DNA of 64,000 nucleotides from Luteibacter anthropi (GTDB lineage: Bacteria; Pseudomonadota; Gammaproteobacteria; Xanthomonadales; Rhodanobacteraceae), in the NCBI RefSeq assembly GCF_011759365.1, contig NZ_JAARLZ010000003.1:310001-374000 (forward strand), read 5' to 3'. Under the pieces are notes generated by a model. That model saw only the letters and a program-made list of their open reading frames with translations, made no database searches and was not told where the DNA came from. Of the stretch, positions 18,504 through 27,697 are shown piece after piece. Positions within the stretch are counted from its first letter, which is position 1. Every line of letters begins with the position of its first letter. The position numbers and the translations under genes are program-made.

Positions 18504-18527
18504 ATTCTGGAAGTTAACACCCAGAAT
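18504..18527. promoter_or_regulatory. candidate HipB operator dyad
   Basis: ATTCTGG (18504-18510) and CCAGAAT (18521-18527) form a perfect inverted repeat separated by 10 bp, 18 bp upstream of the hipB start. The half-site spacing suits a dimeric HipB-type repressor. The surrounding ~110 bp is strongly AT-rich compared with the chromosome. Confidence 0.55.
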
Positions 18528-18752
18528 TATAGATTTATGCCCTCAAACCATCAAGGAAATTAATTCCTTTATTTTGCTTCTTATACCACTAGCATGGATA
18601 TAAGACACGTTATTTTGGATTTATATGGACATCGTTAAATCCCGGTCCCGGAGCGACCAGTGGCGCAGGAACGCCCGACAGCGCGGCAACAGCCGGGCCG
18701 TGTTGGAGGTGGTGTATTGCCTGGAGCGGATGGCCCACGGAAGGGGCAGAAA
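18528..18752. other. AT-rich intergenic stretch, no gene
   Basis: The first ~100 bp is AT-rich and probably holds the hipB promoter. The rest returns to high GC. A 65-codon open frame here has no protein-like features. I see nothing else to assign between hipB and the tRNA-Gly terminator. Confidence 0.5.
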
Positions 18753-18781
18753 CGAAAAAAGAGGCTTTCGCCTCTTTTTCG
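18753..18781 (-). terminator. terminator of tRNA-Gly
   Basis: GAAAAAAGAGGC / GCCTCTTTTTTC hairpin with flanking A and T runs, 44 bp downstream of the 3' end of the minus-strand tRNA-Gly. Confidence 0.85.
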
Positions 18782-18825
18782 TTCACTGGCCAACAGAATG
18801 TCTGGAAGACCTGTCGGCCTGAATA

Positions 18826-18901
<76 letters not shown>

Positions 18902-18965
18902 GTCGTGAGCCGGCCATTATAGGTTTTTTTCGACATCGCGCAAGCCCCCTTTCACCATGGGCTTG

Positions 18966-20114
18966 TCAGGGAGAAAACACCGCGGCAATGGCCTCCACCG
19001 GGCGACGCAGAAGGGTTTCGTTGAAGGAGATCGGAAGACGCCCGTCTTCCGGGCCCGCCACGAAGATATTCGCCGCTTCGGCCCGCTTGCCCAGGCCTTC
19101 GACGATGCGAGGCTCCAGGTGCAGGATCGCGATATTGCTCGCACGCGCCACCCGCTCCACCCGGATGCCCGGCATGTCTTCCAGCTTCGCCAGTAGCGCA
19201 TCTCCTGTGGTGCGTACTTTCGCGAAACGACCCATGAAGCCATCGAGCCCTTGCGATGCAAGCAGGGCCGCCGGCCAGCCGTGGAAGAGGGTGCCGCCAA
19301 AGATATGCCTGAGCTGGCGCGCCCGTGCCAACTGCGGCTTGCTGCCTGCAAGCACTGCACCAAACGGCGCACCAAGGTATTTGTAGAGCGATACATAGAC
19401 GGTGTCGAACGGCTCCGTATAGGTACGCGGATCAAACCCGGGCTGCCCGCTCATCAACAGCAAACGCGCGCCATCCAGGTGCATGCCGATGCCATTGGTC
19501 TTCGCCAGCGATGCAATGCGGCCGATGACGTCCATCGAGATGCAGGAGCCATCCAGCCGTCGCACAGGGCTTTCCAGCGAAATGGCGCCGATCTCGATCG
19601 GATAAGGATCCTCCTTGCGCTGCGCCAGCGCCGCCTCAACCGAGGCAATCAGGCCGTCACCGGTACCTCCCTCGATCGGTACCGGATTGATCCCGCTCAG
19701 GATCGCCGTGGAATCTTCCTCATCGCGGTAGACATGGCTTTCCTTCTGCAACAACAGATGACGCCGGTCGCCGCAGAGGATGCGTATCGCGACCTGGTTG
19801 GCCATCGTACCCGTGGGCATGAAGACGGCGTCCTCCTTGCCGAGCAGACGGGCGAAGGCTTCCTCCATGCGCCCCGTCGCGCCGTTATGCAGGTACATGT
19901 CGCCGGCTTTCGTCGTGGTGTCCAGCGCGCCCTGGAGTCGTGCAGGCAGGCTCGTCGATGCGGTGGGAACGTCATCTCCCACCAGCGCCACCGCCTTGTC
20001 CAGCGAGGATGCCTTTGCCTGTGCCGATGCCACGGCCGTACCTGGCGCCGCGCCCGTCGCGAGCGCCAGCGCACCCGCCGGCACCGCCTGGATGAATTCC
20101 CGACGACTGACCAT
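18966..20114 (-). CDS. Tat-exported threonine aldolase-like PLP enzyme
   Basis: This 382-aa fold-type I PLP enzyme of the threonine aldolase/beta-eliminating lyase family shows TGTMANQVAIRILCG, the cofactor-binding MHLDGARL, and the Schiff-base lysine in SLYKYLGAPFGAVLAG. The N-terminus MVSRREFIQAVPAGALALAT has a twin-arginine motif, so it is predicted to be exported folded to the periplasm. That is unusual for this family, which normally makes or splits threonine/allo-threonine in the cytoplasm. The start at 20114 gives the Tat peptide; a longer frame to 20159 is open. A role on extracellular or wall-derived amino acids is speculative. Confidence 0.83.
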   Translation of the reverse strand: MVSRREFIQAVPAGALALATGAAPGTAVASAQAKASSLDKAVALVGDDVPTASTSLPARLQGALDTTTKAGDMYLHNGATGRMEEAFARLLGKEDAVFMPTGTMANQVAIRILCGDRRHLLLQKESHVYRDEEDSTAILSGINPVPIEGGTGDGLIASVEAALAQRKEDPYPIEIGAISLESPVRRLDGSCISMDVIGRIASLAKTNGIGMHLDGARLLLMSGQPGFDPRTYTEPFDTVYVSLYKYLGAPFGAVLAGSKPQLARARQLRHIFGGTLFHGWPAALLASQGLDGFMGRFAKVRTTGDALLAKLEDMPGIRVERVARASNIAILHLEPRIVEGLGKRAEAANIFVAGPEDGRLPISFNETLLRRPVEAIAAVFSP

Positions 20115-20219
20115 CCCATGCCCCCGCAACGATAGTGCCCGGAGCGTCGCACGTCGCAAGTAGCTGCGCCATGTGCCGTAAGTGTCAGCCAGCCATCCCG
20201 GCCGGCTGACACGGCTGCC

Positions 20220-22397
20220 TTAACGGCAAGGCGACGAAGCGAGCCCGAGCAGCGCCGGAACGACGGGCGGAGCGACCACGATGCGGTCCAGGTCGGGAGC
20301 GAAGCCACTCGCGTTGCCGAAGCGGATCGTGTTGACGCCCTTCTTCAGAGTCACCGTCACAAGCTTCGCCACCGGGTCGTCGAAGCTGCTGCCGTCGAGT
20401 GAAAACTCCATCGCCGTGGCACCGTTGATCGACATTTGCAGACTCCGCGCGCCCTTCGTCGCGTAATCGATCTCCAGCTGATAGCTCCCTGTTGCAGGGA
20501 CGGTGACGTTGGTGAACGTCACCGAATTGGCAACACCGCCACCGATATTGCCGGCCTTGGCGAGGCCCGAGAAATAATTGCTGAAGCCTGCCGTGACCGT
20601 ACCACCGAGCACCGCCGACTCCGCTTCATACGTGGTGACGTCAGGCCGCGGCGCATCGCCGCGGCCTGATACCACGATGCGATCCAGATCCGGTGGATAG
20701 CTCACCGTATTGCCGAAGCTGATGCGGTTGTAGCCCTTGCGCAGGCAAATCGGTACCGTGCCCGACGAGGGCAACAGGAAGCTGCCGCCGCCGGAGTTGA
20801 AGGTCTGCTGCGGACCGTCGTTTACCTGATACAGATAGGAACGCAGGCCCTGGGTCAGCGAATCGATACGCAGAAAATAACTGCCGTCACGCGGCGCGTA
20901 GACCTGGCCGAACGTCACCGTATTGCCAGCCCCAAGCCCGAGGCCGCCGACCTTGTTCCCACCCGAGCAGGCCGGGCATGCATACACGGCTGCCGTACCG
21001 GCGAGCGTTGCGGCTTCGGCCTCGAAGCTCGCGGATGGATCGGCTGCCACCTGCCCTGGCATGGCTTCCACGAGCAACAGCTGCGTGGCGTGCCCCGGCA
21101 GCAACGTGACATGGCTACCGAACGACGGACCCAGTTCCTTGTGGGTCCAGAGATCGCGCACACGCAACGCGCCGTTGATGCCCATGCGTCGCCACTGCCA
21201 CTGCGCAACGGTGCGCGTCGCATTCATATTGAACAGGGCTACGTAATAGCGTCCGTTGCCCAGGTCGCTCACCCATACCTGAAGATCGCCCGCCTGCAAC
21301 TGCTTCGCCGGCTTGCCAGACTGGTTCACCGCAATCACGTCGTCGTTGGTGGCAAGCTGGCGCCCCGTATCGTCGAGCTTCGTCAGATCGCCACCGAGAT
21401 AGATCGGTGCATTCGCCATTGACCACAACGTGAAGGCCGAACGCTTTTCGTCGAGGCTCAGGCCGTCGAGGTCGCCATCGCCAATGTCCAGGGAATCCAG
21501 GTCGTTCCAACCCTGCGAGCCACCGGCGGCATCCTGCCAGTTCGGCAGGTCGCGGAAGCGTTTTTCGATGCGTGGCCAGTTGGTCAGCGTTGCGCAACGA
21601 CCTTCGCATTCCACGTCATCGTCGATGCGGCGTGCGTTGGAGTAGGTGCGCCAGGTATCGAGGTAATCCTTGCCGACCTGCCAGGACACGGTGAGCCAGA
21701 TCGGACGCCCGCTGCGCTGGATGGCACGCGACCATGCCGCCACGTCGTCGCGGTTGTCGATACTCAGGTCATCGCTGTACGACCCCGGCGTCACGCCATC
21801 GAGCTTGATGAAGTCCACACCCCATGACGCAAACAACGCCACCACCGAATCCATGTACTCCTGCGCGCCCGGCCTGGAGAAATCGATCTTGTAGTGATAA
21901 GGCGAGGTGCCGGGCCCACCGAAGGCATTGCCGGCGCGATGCGGCACCGCCAGGATGTCCTGAATGTGGTACGGGGTGCCGAGGATGGGCGAGTTCGCCT
22001 GCACCGCTGGTTCTTCCACGCCGGGAATCCAGTAGATGCCGGCCTTCTGACCGTTGGCATGAATATGGTCGATCATCGCCTTGATGTCGGGAAAGATCGA
22101 CAAATTCGGCGTGGGCCGGCCATTGGCATCGAAACTACCCTGCCATCCCGAGTCGAGATTGATATAGGTGTAGCCATGGTCCTGAAGCCCCGACGATTTC
22201 AGCGCGTCGGACTGGCGGATCATGTTCGCCTGGGTCAGGAAATCCGGTTCGATCGTCTGCTGGCTGAAACTGCTCCAGCCAAGATAAGGCTTCTGGGCAA
22301 CGCCATTGACCTGCGCCATGACGCAGGGGGCAACAAGGGATAGCGCGCAGGCAATGACGAGCCTGCGTAACGCGAAACGACGGTTACGGTCGTGCAT
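20220..22397 (-). CDS. secreted GH27 alpha-galactosidase with two carbohydrate-binding modules
   Basis: This 725-aa exported enzyme has a signal peptide (LRRLVIACALSLVAPCVMA) and a GH27 barrel: PYLGWSSFSQQTIEPDF, YTYINLDSGWQG, nucleophile Asp in VDFIKLDGVTPG, and DDDVECEG near the acid/base. Two tandem CBM35/CBM6-like domains follow (about 455-590 and 600-715), each ending in PDLDRIVV. It would release terminal alpha-galactose from polymeric galactosides outside the cytoplasm. It sits 100 bp downstream of a GH36 gene on the same strand, forming a galactoside-use cluster with galM. Confidence 0.9.
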   Translation of the reverse strand: MHDRNRRFALRRLVIACALSLVAPCVMAQVNGVAQKPYLGWSSFSQQTIEPDFLTQANMIRQSDALKSSGLQDHGYTYINLDSGWQGSFDANGRPTPNLSIFPDIKAMIDHIHANGQKAGIYWIPGVEEPAVQANSPILGTPYHIQDILAVPHRAGNAFGGPGTSPYHYKIDFSRPGAQEYMDSVVALFASWGVDFIKLDGVTPGSYSDDLSIDNRDDVAAWSRAIQRSGRPIWLTVSWQVGKDYLDTWRTYSNARRIDDDVECEGRCATLTNWPRIEKRFRDLPNWQDAAGGSQGWNDLDSLDIGDGDLDGLSLDEKRSAFTLWSMANAPIYLGGDLTKLDDTGRQLATNDDVIAVNQSGKPAKQLQAGDLQVWVSDLGNGRYYVALFNMNATRTVAQWQWRRMGINGALRVRDLWTHKELGPSFGSHVTLLPGHATQLLLVEAMPGQVAADPSASFEAEAATLAGTAAVYACPACSGGNKVGGLGLGAGNTVTFGQVYAPRDGSYFLRIDSLTQGLRSYLYQVNDGPQQTFNSGGGSFLLPSSGTVPICLRKGYNRISFGNTVSYPPDLDRIVVSGRGDAPRPDVTTYEAESAVLGGTVTAGFSNYFSGLAKAGNIGGGVANSVTFTNVTVPATGSYQLEIDYATKGARSLQMSINGATAMEFSLDGSSFDDPVAKLVTVTLKKGVNTIRFGNASGFAPDLDRIVVAPPVVPALLGLASSPCR

Positions 22398-22497
22398 GGT
22401 TCGACTCCATGGGTGAAGGAGGCGCCCGCCATGACGGGCACCGGCCGAAGAACCCCTGCTGCTCCCGCGCGACGCACCGCGCGTGGAACGAAATCGG

Positions 22498-24744
22498 TCA
22501 GCGCACGCGCTCGAACACCACGCCTGCGGCCTGGAGATCACCCTTGATCGCAAGGTTGATGCCACGCTGCATCCAGTAGGCTCCGCTGGCGATCTCCGGC
22601 GTGCCGGCAGCGGCGGTGCCGTGAATGAAGCGCGTGCGGTAGCGTATCTTCGGATCGAGGCCGCGCAGGCGCAGCGTCGGATAGGCGCGGGCTTCCTCGC
22701 CCTGGCGCTGGAAAGCAAACAATACAGCCTGCGTGCGATCCGCCGACACCGATTCAGTCGCCGACCACGGCGCCCTGCCCTGCGGCGAGAGCAGGCGATA
22801 CAACTCACCTTGCTGCACCGTGGTGCGGATGGTCTTGTATTCGGCGATGTAACGCTTAGCCGTCTCGTGCTCGGCAGGCGTCCAGTCCAGCAGGTTGGCA
22901 CCGATACCGAGGCCCCCTTGCATCGCCGACAGGAAACGGAAATCCAGTGAACTGGTGCGTCCGTTGACCCAGTTCGGTGAGCCGGTGACCCAGGCCATCA
23001 TCGTCGCGGGTGCATAGGCGTAGCTGAAACCGTCCTGGATCGACAGACGATCCGACGGATCGGTGTTATCGGAAGGCCATACCTCGTCGGTAAGCGCCAT
23101 GATGCCCAGATCCACGCGCGCACCACCGCCCGAGCAGGATTCGATCTCGATGGCCGGATGCTTCGCCCGCAGGCGACGCAGGATGTCGTACAGGTTGCGC
23201 GTGTAGGCGACATACACCTTCTGCTGTTCGTCCGGCGCCATCTGCGGCCAGCCCGGCTCCGACCAGTTGCGGTTGTAGTCCCACTTCAGGAACTGGATGT
23301 CGTTTTCGGTAAGCAGGCGATCCAGTTCCTGGAAGACGTGCTCGCGGACATCTTCGCGGGCGAGGTTAAGCACGAGCTGATGGCGGCCCAGGCTGCGCTC
23401 ACGATCCGGGAAGTTGAGCACCCAGTCCGGATGCGCACGATAGAGATCGCTGTCGGGGTTCACCATCTCCGGCTCGACCCAGAGACCGAAGGTCATGCCC
23501 AGGCCATGCACGCGGTCGATCAGCGGCTTCAGGCCATTGGGAAACTTCCTCCGGTTGACCACCCAGTCACCCAGGCCGGCATGGTCGCTGTCACGCGCAC
23601 CGAACCAGCCGTCGTCCACCACGAAACGCTCGACACCCAGCGCGGCGGCTTTCTCGGCAAGACGTTCCTGCCCGGCATCATCCACCTTGAACTCCGTGGC
23701 TTCCCAAGAGTTGTACAACACCGGACGGATCTTAGGAGTGGGCCCCTGCGGCAACACGCGCGTACGCTCGAAGCGGTGCAGCAGGCGCGATGCCTCGCCC
23801 ACGCCATCGCTCGTATAGCCTGCGTAGAACACAGGCGTGTCCAGCGCTTCGCCCGGCTTGAGGCGGTAGGCGAAATCGAAGGGGTTGAAACCACCGGTCA
23901 CGCGGACCTGGCCAAGGATGTCTTCATCCACGCGCAGCTGCCAGGAGCCGCTCCAGGCCAGCGCGCCGAACCAGACATCGCCGTGTTCCTCGTTCCACTC
24001 GCTGCCACGGCCGATGGCAAACCATGGATTGTTTTCGTCGCCCGTGCTGCCACGGCGGCTTTCCAGCACCGTGGCGCCGGGCGTCACCGGACGCGTCTGC
24101 ATATGCCACTCGCCGGCCCAGGTGCCGGTGAGGTAGCGCAGAGAGTAGTCGCTGGCCGGCGGCAGGCTCCAGGTTGCGGATGCCGCGCTGTCGATGGTGA
24201 GCGGCTTGCCGCTGCCATTCTCGATATGGGCCGAGCGTCCCACGATGCCAGTGGCAGCGTCGGCGGTGTAATGCAGGGTGACCTTCACGCCGGCCTGCGC
24301 GTCACGCATGAGGATGGCCAGATCACCGCCGTCGATGCGGTAGCTGTCGTAGCGCAATACCAGGTCGCGATTGCCATCGTCGAAGCGCAGCTTCAATGCA
24401 GGGGTTGCGGTGAGCGAGCCGCCCCAGCCGGCATATTCCTGCAGACTCAGCGCGCCGGCCGGATCGAACGACGAGCGTTCCGGCGCCGGCAGCGCGGCGA
24501 GCGGATCGTCCTCGGCCAGCCGGGCACCCCAGTAGACGTTCTGCAGCATGCCGTCGGGATTCACGCCCATGGCATAGGTGACCTTGCCCGCGTCGATACG
24601 GAACACCCGTTGCGAGGCGTCGTAGCGTGGCGTCGCGTCGTTCTTGCCGGCCGCCATGGCGGCAAGCGGCATCAGGGCGATGACCAGCACGGACGAAAAG
24701 CGGCGATATCGGGTGAACGTATTCAACGTGCGTATCCTCGTCAT
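22498..24744 (-). CDS. secreted GH36 alpha-galactosidase
   Basis: This 748-aa exported enzyme (signal region FSSVLVIALMPLAAMAAG) has the GH36 catalytic motifs. The nucleophile Asp is in FLKWDYNRNWSE, CSGGGARVDLGIM follows, and the acid/base Asp is in WPSDNTDPSDR. FVVDDGWFGARDSD and GLWVEPEMVNPDSDL are classic for the family, which cleaves raffinose- and melibiose-type alpha-galactosides. Having both GH27 and GH36 enzymes in one locus suggests action on both polymeric and oligomeric substrates. It starts 21 bp downstream of the galM stop, so both are probably co-transcribed. Confidence 0.93.
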   Translation of the reverse strand: MTRIRTLNTFTRYRRFSSVLVIALMPLAAMAAGKNDATPRYDASQRVFRIDAGKVTYAMGVNPDGMLQNVYWGARLAEDDPLAALPAPERSSFDPAGALSLQEYAGWGGSLTATPALKLRFDDGNRDLVLRYDSYRIDGGDLAILMRDAQAGVKVTLHYTADAATGIVGRSAHIENGSGKPLTIDSAASATWSLPPASDYSLRYLTGTWAGEWHMQTRPVTPGATVLESRRGSTGDENNPWFAIGRGSEWNEEHGDVWFGALAWSGSWQLRVDEDILGQVRVTGGFNPFDFAYRLKPGEALDTPVFYAGYTSDGVGEASRLLHRFERTRVLPQGPTPKIRPVLYNSWEATEFKVDDAGQERLAEKAAALGVERFVVDDGWFGARDSDHAGLGDWVVNRRKFPNGLKPLIDRVHGLGMTFGLWVEPEMVNPDSDLYRAHPDWVLNFPDRERSLGRHQLVLNLAREDVREHVFQELDRLLTENDIQFLKWDYNRNWSEPGWPQMAPDEQQKVYVAYTRNLYDILRRLRAKHPAIEIESCSGGGARVDLGIMALTDEVWPSDNTDPSDRLSIQDGFSYAYAPATMMAWVTGSPNWVNGRTSSLDFRFLSAMQGGLGIGANLLDWTPAEHETAKRYIAEYKTIRTTVQQGELYRLLSPQGRAPWSATESVSADRTQAVLFAFQRQGEEARAYPTLRLRGLDPKIRYRTRFIHGTAAAGTPEIASGAYWMQRGINLAIKGDLQAAGVVFERVR

Positions 24745-24765
24745 TCGATGGAGCGCGATGCCCCG

Positions 24766-25638
24766 CTATGCCACGCCGGCTTCCACGCGGAAGCGGAACA
24801 GGCGTTCCAGTTGCTGGCCCGGGGCCAGGGCCGTCATCCCGTTGACGACGGCTCCCCCGGGAAGGTGCACCGCATTGATCGGATGGTCTACCGGTTCAAG
24901 GCAGAAGAAATCCTCGCCCTCGGGCACATAAAGCACATAGACATCGGCCTGTGCATCCACATGCAGGCGCAGCGAACGCGACGGCCAGTGCACGGCGGCC
25001 TGCCCCGGCCAGCCGGTGAATGCGTGGTTGATGCCACCCCTGGGCAGCGGGCGCGGCTTCGTGAAGTCCCACTCGGGCGGCACACGCATCAGGGCAATGG
25101 GTAGCGGGTCTTCGCCGTCGTTCATCCACAGTGCGGATGCGCCGGCCTGAAGACGGGTGTCGGCATCGCGCGGGAAGAACGGATGCACGCCCAGGCCGAA
25201 GGGCAGCACGAAGTCGCCGGTGTTCGTGACCCGCAGGCGGATTTCCAGCGAGGGGCCATCCAGCCGGTAATGTTGGGTGGCCCGGAAGGCATAAGCCCCC
25301 GCCGTGGCATCGTGCAGCGTCAGCACGATGTCGGTGGCGTCGTGATGGGCCACCGTCCAGGGCCGCTGCCAGCCGGTGCCATGGATCGGGTAGGGCTCGT
25401 CGCTGCGGTTCGGTGCGAGGACGACATCATGCCCTTCATGGGTGAAACCACCCTTGGCGATGCGGTTGCTCCACGGCAGCAAGGGATAACAGCCCAGGCG
25501 ATTCGGCTCCGTGGTGTCCGGATCATCGCAGGGGCGCAGCAAGGGACCGCCATCTTCCAGCCAGTCGAAACGGGCGATACCGCCTCCGGTGCCGGGAAGC
25601 ACGCCGAGTCGCAGGTACGTATTACGTAGTTCCAGCAT
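24766..25638 (-). CDS. galM: aldose 1-epimerase (galactose mutarotase-like)
   Basis: This 290-aa mutarotase interconverts alpha- and beta-anomers of galactose/glucose. Family features are GCYPLLPWSNRIAKGGF, the catalytic His in HGTGWQRPW and in FGLGVHPFF, and the C-terminal catalytic Glu in FFCLEPVDHPINA. No signal peptide is seen, so it acts in the cytoplasm on imported sugar. It is the first gene of the minus-strand run followed by the two alpha-galactosidases. Confidence 0.88.
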   Translation of the reverse strand: MLELRNTYLRLGVLPGTGGGIARFDWLEDGGPLLRPCDDPDTTEPNRLGCYPLLPWSNRIAKGGFTHEGHDVVLAPNRSDEPYPIHGTGWQRPWTVAHHDATDIVLTLHDATAGAYAFRATQHYRLDGPSLEIRLRVTNTGDFVLPFGLGVHPFFPRDADTRLQAGASALWMNDGEDPLPIALMRVPPEWDFTKPRPLPRGGINHAFTGWPGQAAVHWPSRSLRLHVDAQADVYVLYVPEGEDFFCLEPVDHPINAVHLPGGAVVNGMTALAPGQQLERLFRFRVEAGVA

Positions 25639-25956
25639 GTCAGAACGCCCCGCTCACGCCGTCTCTCCCCGTTCAATCGTTGCCGGCGAAAGGCCGCAGT
25701 CCGGCGTCGACAGCAAGCCCCCTTGCCATCGCGCGTCAGGCGCATTCGTCGATCCCTAACCCTTTTCCCGAGCGGCATGCGGCATAGTTGGCATGACGTC
25801 GTGTCGCGGCCATGAGGTCGCTGCTGGGTTAATTGTAGTATTTTATTAGCAGTGGGCCGCAAGCTGCGGCGCAGCATCTGTAGGATGCCGGCGGGGTCGG
25901 CGACCGGGGTGACTGTGGCCTGTCCGGTCGCGCGCAAGGCGCGCTCCTACAGATGC
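25639..25956. repeat. intergenic region with a single REP copy
   Basis: About 320 bp separate galM from the regulator gene. The only recognisable element is one REP palindrome at 25,924-25,950 (inverted orientation, ending GCGCTCCTAC), just past the regulator stop. The AT-rich stretch around 25,830-25,850 probably contains the promoter of galM and the alpha-galactosidase operon. No gene is supported. Confidence 0.6.
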
Positions 25957-26694
25957 TCAGGCTGATTTTAGTTTGCGGCCCTGGCGGCGGATGTTGTCGC
26001 GTGACTCGCCTACCATCCGCAGCATTGCCTGGCGTGCCACATCGGGCTGACGCTTGCGCACCGCTTCGTAGACCTTTTCGTGATGCGGCAGCGCCAGCTT
26101 GAAGTTCTCGGAATTGCGGGCCGATAGCAGGAAGAACGTGCCCAGCGCCGTTTCGATCACCGAGAACAGCGACACCATCAGCTCGTTGTTCGTACAACGC
26201 AGCAGGGTTTCATGAAAGGCCAGGTCGGCCTCCGCCCAGCTGTCCAGGTCTTCGGAGGAGGCCATGGCCTCGTACGCGGTCTTCAGGTCAGCCAGTTGTT
26301 CCGTCGTGCGCCGCCTGGCCGCCGAGGCGGCGGCGGCGGGCTCGATCAACTCGCGCATCTCCACCAGCTTCTCCACGAAGCTGTCCGTCGGCATCAGGGC
26401 GCAGCGCCAGGCAAGCACGTCGGCGTCGAGCTGGTTCCAGTGCACGGCCTCGCGCACGCGGGCGCCCGTACGCTGCCGGGATTCGATGAGGCCCTTGGTC
26501 ACGAGCACCTTCATCGCCTCGCGCAGCGCGGTGCGGCTGACCTTGAGCTGTTCGGCCAGCACTTCTTCGCGAGGCAGCCCCTCGCCCGGCGCCAGCTTGC
26601 CGCTGACGATCATCTGACCCAGTTCCTGGACCACCTGGCCGTGCAGGTTGCGCGCCGCCACGGGCTTCACGATCACATCGTTCCTCAAGGGCAT
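25957..26694 (-). CDS. GntR/FadR-family transcriptional regulator
   Basis: This 245-aa regulator has an N-terminal winged helix (GQMIVSGKLAPGEGLPREE, TALREAMKVLVTKGLIESRQ) and a C-terminal FCD (FadR-type) all-helical ligand domain with the metal-ligand-like DLAFHETLLRCTNN. Family members often sense sugar acids. Directly upstream of galM and the alpha-galactosidase genes on the same strand, it is the natural candidate to control them. The ATG at 26694 gives the standard GntR N-terminus; an upstream extension is open but not protein-like. Confidence 0.85.
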   Translation of the reverse strand: MPLRNDVIVKPVAARNLHGQVVQELGQMIVSGKLAPGEGLPREEVLAEQLKVSRTALREAMKVLVTKGLIESRQRTGARVREAVHWNQLDADVLAWRCALMPTDSFVEKLVEMRELIEPAAAASAARRRTTEQLADLKTAYEAMASSEDLDSWAEADLAFHETLLRCTNNELMVSLFSVIETALGTFFLLSARNSENFKLALPHHEKVYEAVRKRQPDVARQAMLRMVGESRDNIRRQGRKLKSA

Positions 26695-26879
26695 CGGGTC
26701 CAGGTAGTAGCCAAACGAGCGTCCGCCGAACGGCGCAGGCCCCGATGTGAGGCCTGCGCCTTCGCGACCATAGGGCATGACGTTACGTCACGCCACCGGA
26801 AACAAGGCGTGAGGATCGTACGTGGGACCGTGCCGGCCGTCGAGATACGGCGTCGCGAATGCCCGGCAGCTGTACGGCG

Positions 26880-27414
26880 CTAGGGCGCTGCCGTACAGCC
26901 CTTCACACAGGCGAACCATGCCTTCCGATGGGCATAATCGACCGTCATGCGGAACGGCGCGAAGATATTGCCACCGGCGGCGCCATAGACCTCGCTGTCC
27001 ATGAAGGACGACATGCCTTTGCCGAGAAAGCGGTCGTCAGCGCGCTCAGTGAACCATACGGGTCCCGTACGCCATGTGCCGATCTGTACATAAGGGACGC
27101 GGATGGCAGGATGAGCCGTAGACCCGTATCGAGAAGCAGGTCGACTTTCTCCCCCGCGACGTCCTGCGTGATGCGCGGGAAGGGGGGCGCGATCGCACCT
27201 GAGTCAGGAATAGATGAACTTACTGCTTCGGCAACGCCGAGTTCAAAAGCATCGTCGATGCGCAGGCGGCTGTCTTTCCACCAGGCCCGGAGGAACACAC
27301 AGGCTGCGGTTTCTGCACACCGATAGGCGGCCTGTCGTCTGCATAGCTGTGCCCCGTCGTGGCGCAACCGGAAAGAGCGGCCGTCATGACCGCAAGACTG
27401 AAGAAGATTCGCAT
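26880..27414 (-). pseudogene. frameshifted lipoprotein with aspartyl protease-like domain
   Basis: Three consecutive frames on the minus strand give parts of one protein. The N-terminus is a lipoprotein signal (MRIFFSLAVMTAALSGCATT). The middle has RITQDVAGEKVDLLLDTG with a DTG aspartic-protease-like motif. The C-terminus (GTWRTGPVWFTERADDRFLG, FAPFRMTVDYAHRKAWFACV) ends at the TAG at 26880. At least two frameshifts separate them, near 27,230-27,300 and 27,090-27,110. A 9-bp inverted repeat CTGTACGGC/GCCGTACAG (26870-26898) spans the stop. Retropepsin-like identity is inferred from the DTG motif. Confidence 0.6.
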
Positions 27415-27462
27415 AGCCCATCCTGGCAGTGAGATGCCGCATATTCAGATATTGGCCAGGCC

Positions 27463-27684
27463 TTGTACATAGGCCGGCCGGACGCATCGCCTCATCGCAT
27501 TCAGCAAAACGATAATCTGGCCGTCGTCATCGAAAACCTCGCGGACGTATCCTTCCTCATCGCCCCCCTTGAAACCATGGGTGGCGTTCGTTACCGCGGC
27601 CCCATGGCTATCGGTGATAGCGAAGTCATCGCGCAAGTACGCGACCCATGGGGCAATTGCATCGGGCTACGACAGACATCGTAA
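27463..27684 (+). pseudogene. truncated VOC/glyoxalase-like fragment
   Basis: A 73-codon frame ends with GDSEVIAQVRDPWGNCIGL, which matches the last strand of vicinal-oxygen-chelate (glyoxalase/bleomycin-resistance) proteins; DPxGN near the end is typical. Only the C-terminal half-domain is present and no start of a complete VOC gene is visible upstream, so it is probably a remnant. The opposite strand also has a 63-codon frame without features. Confidence 0.45.
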
Positions 27685-27697
27685 TCCTGGATAAAGA

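Noticed and set aside
18625..18822. 65-codon frame upstream of tRNA-Gly as a possible small gene
   Set aside because: It runs through the tRNA-Gly terminator, lacks a ribosome site and has no protein-like pattern.
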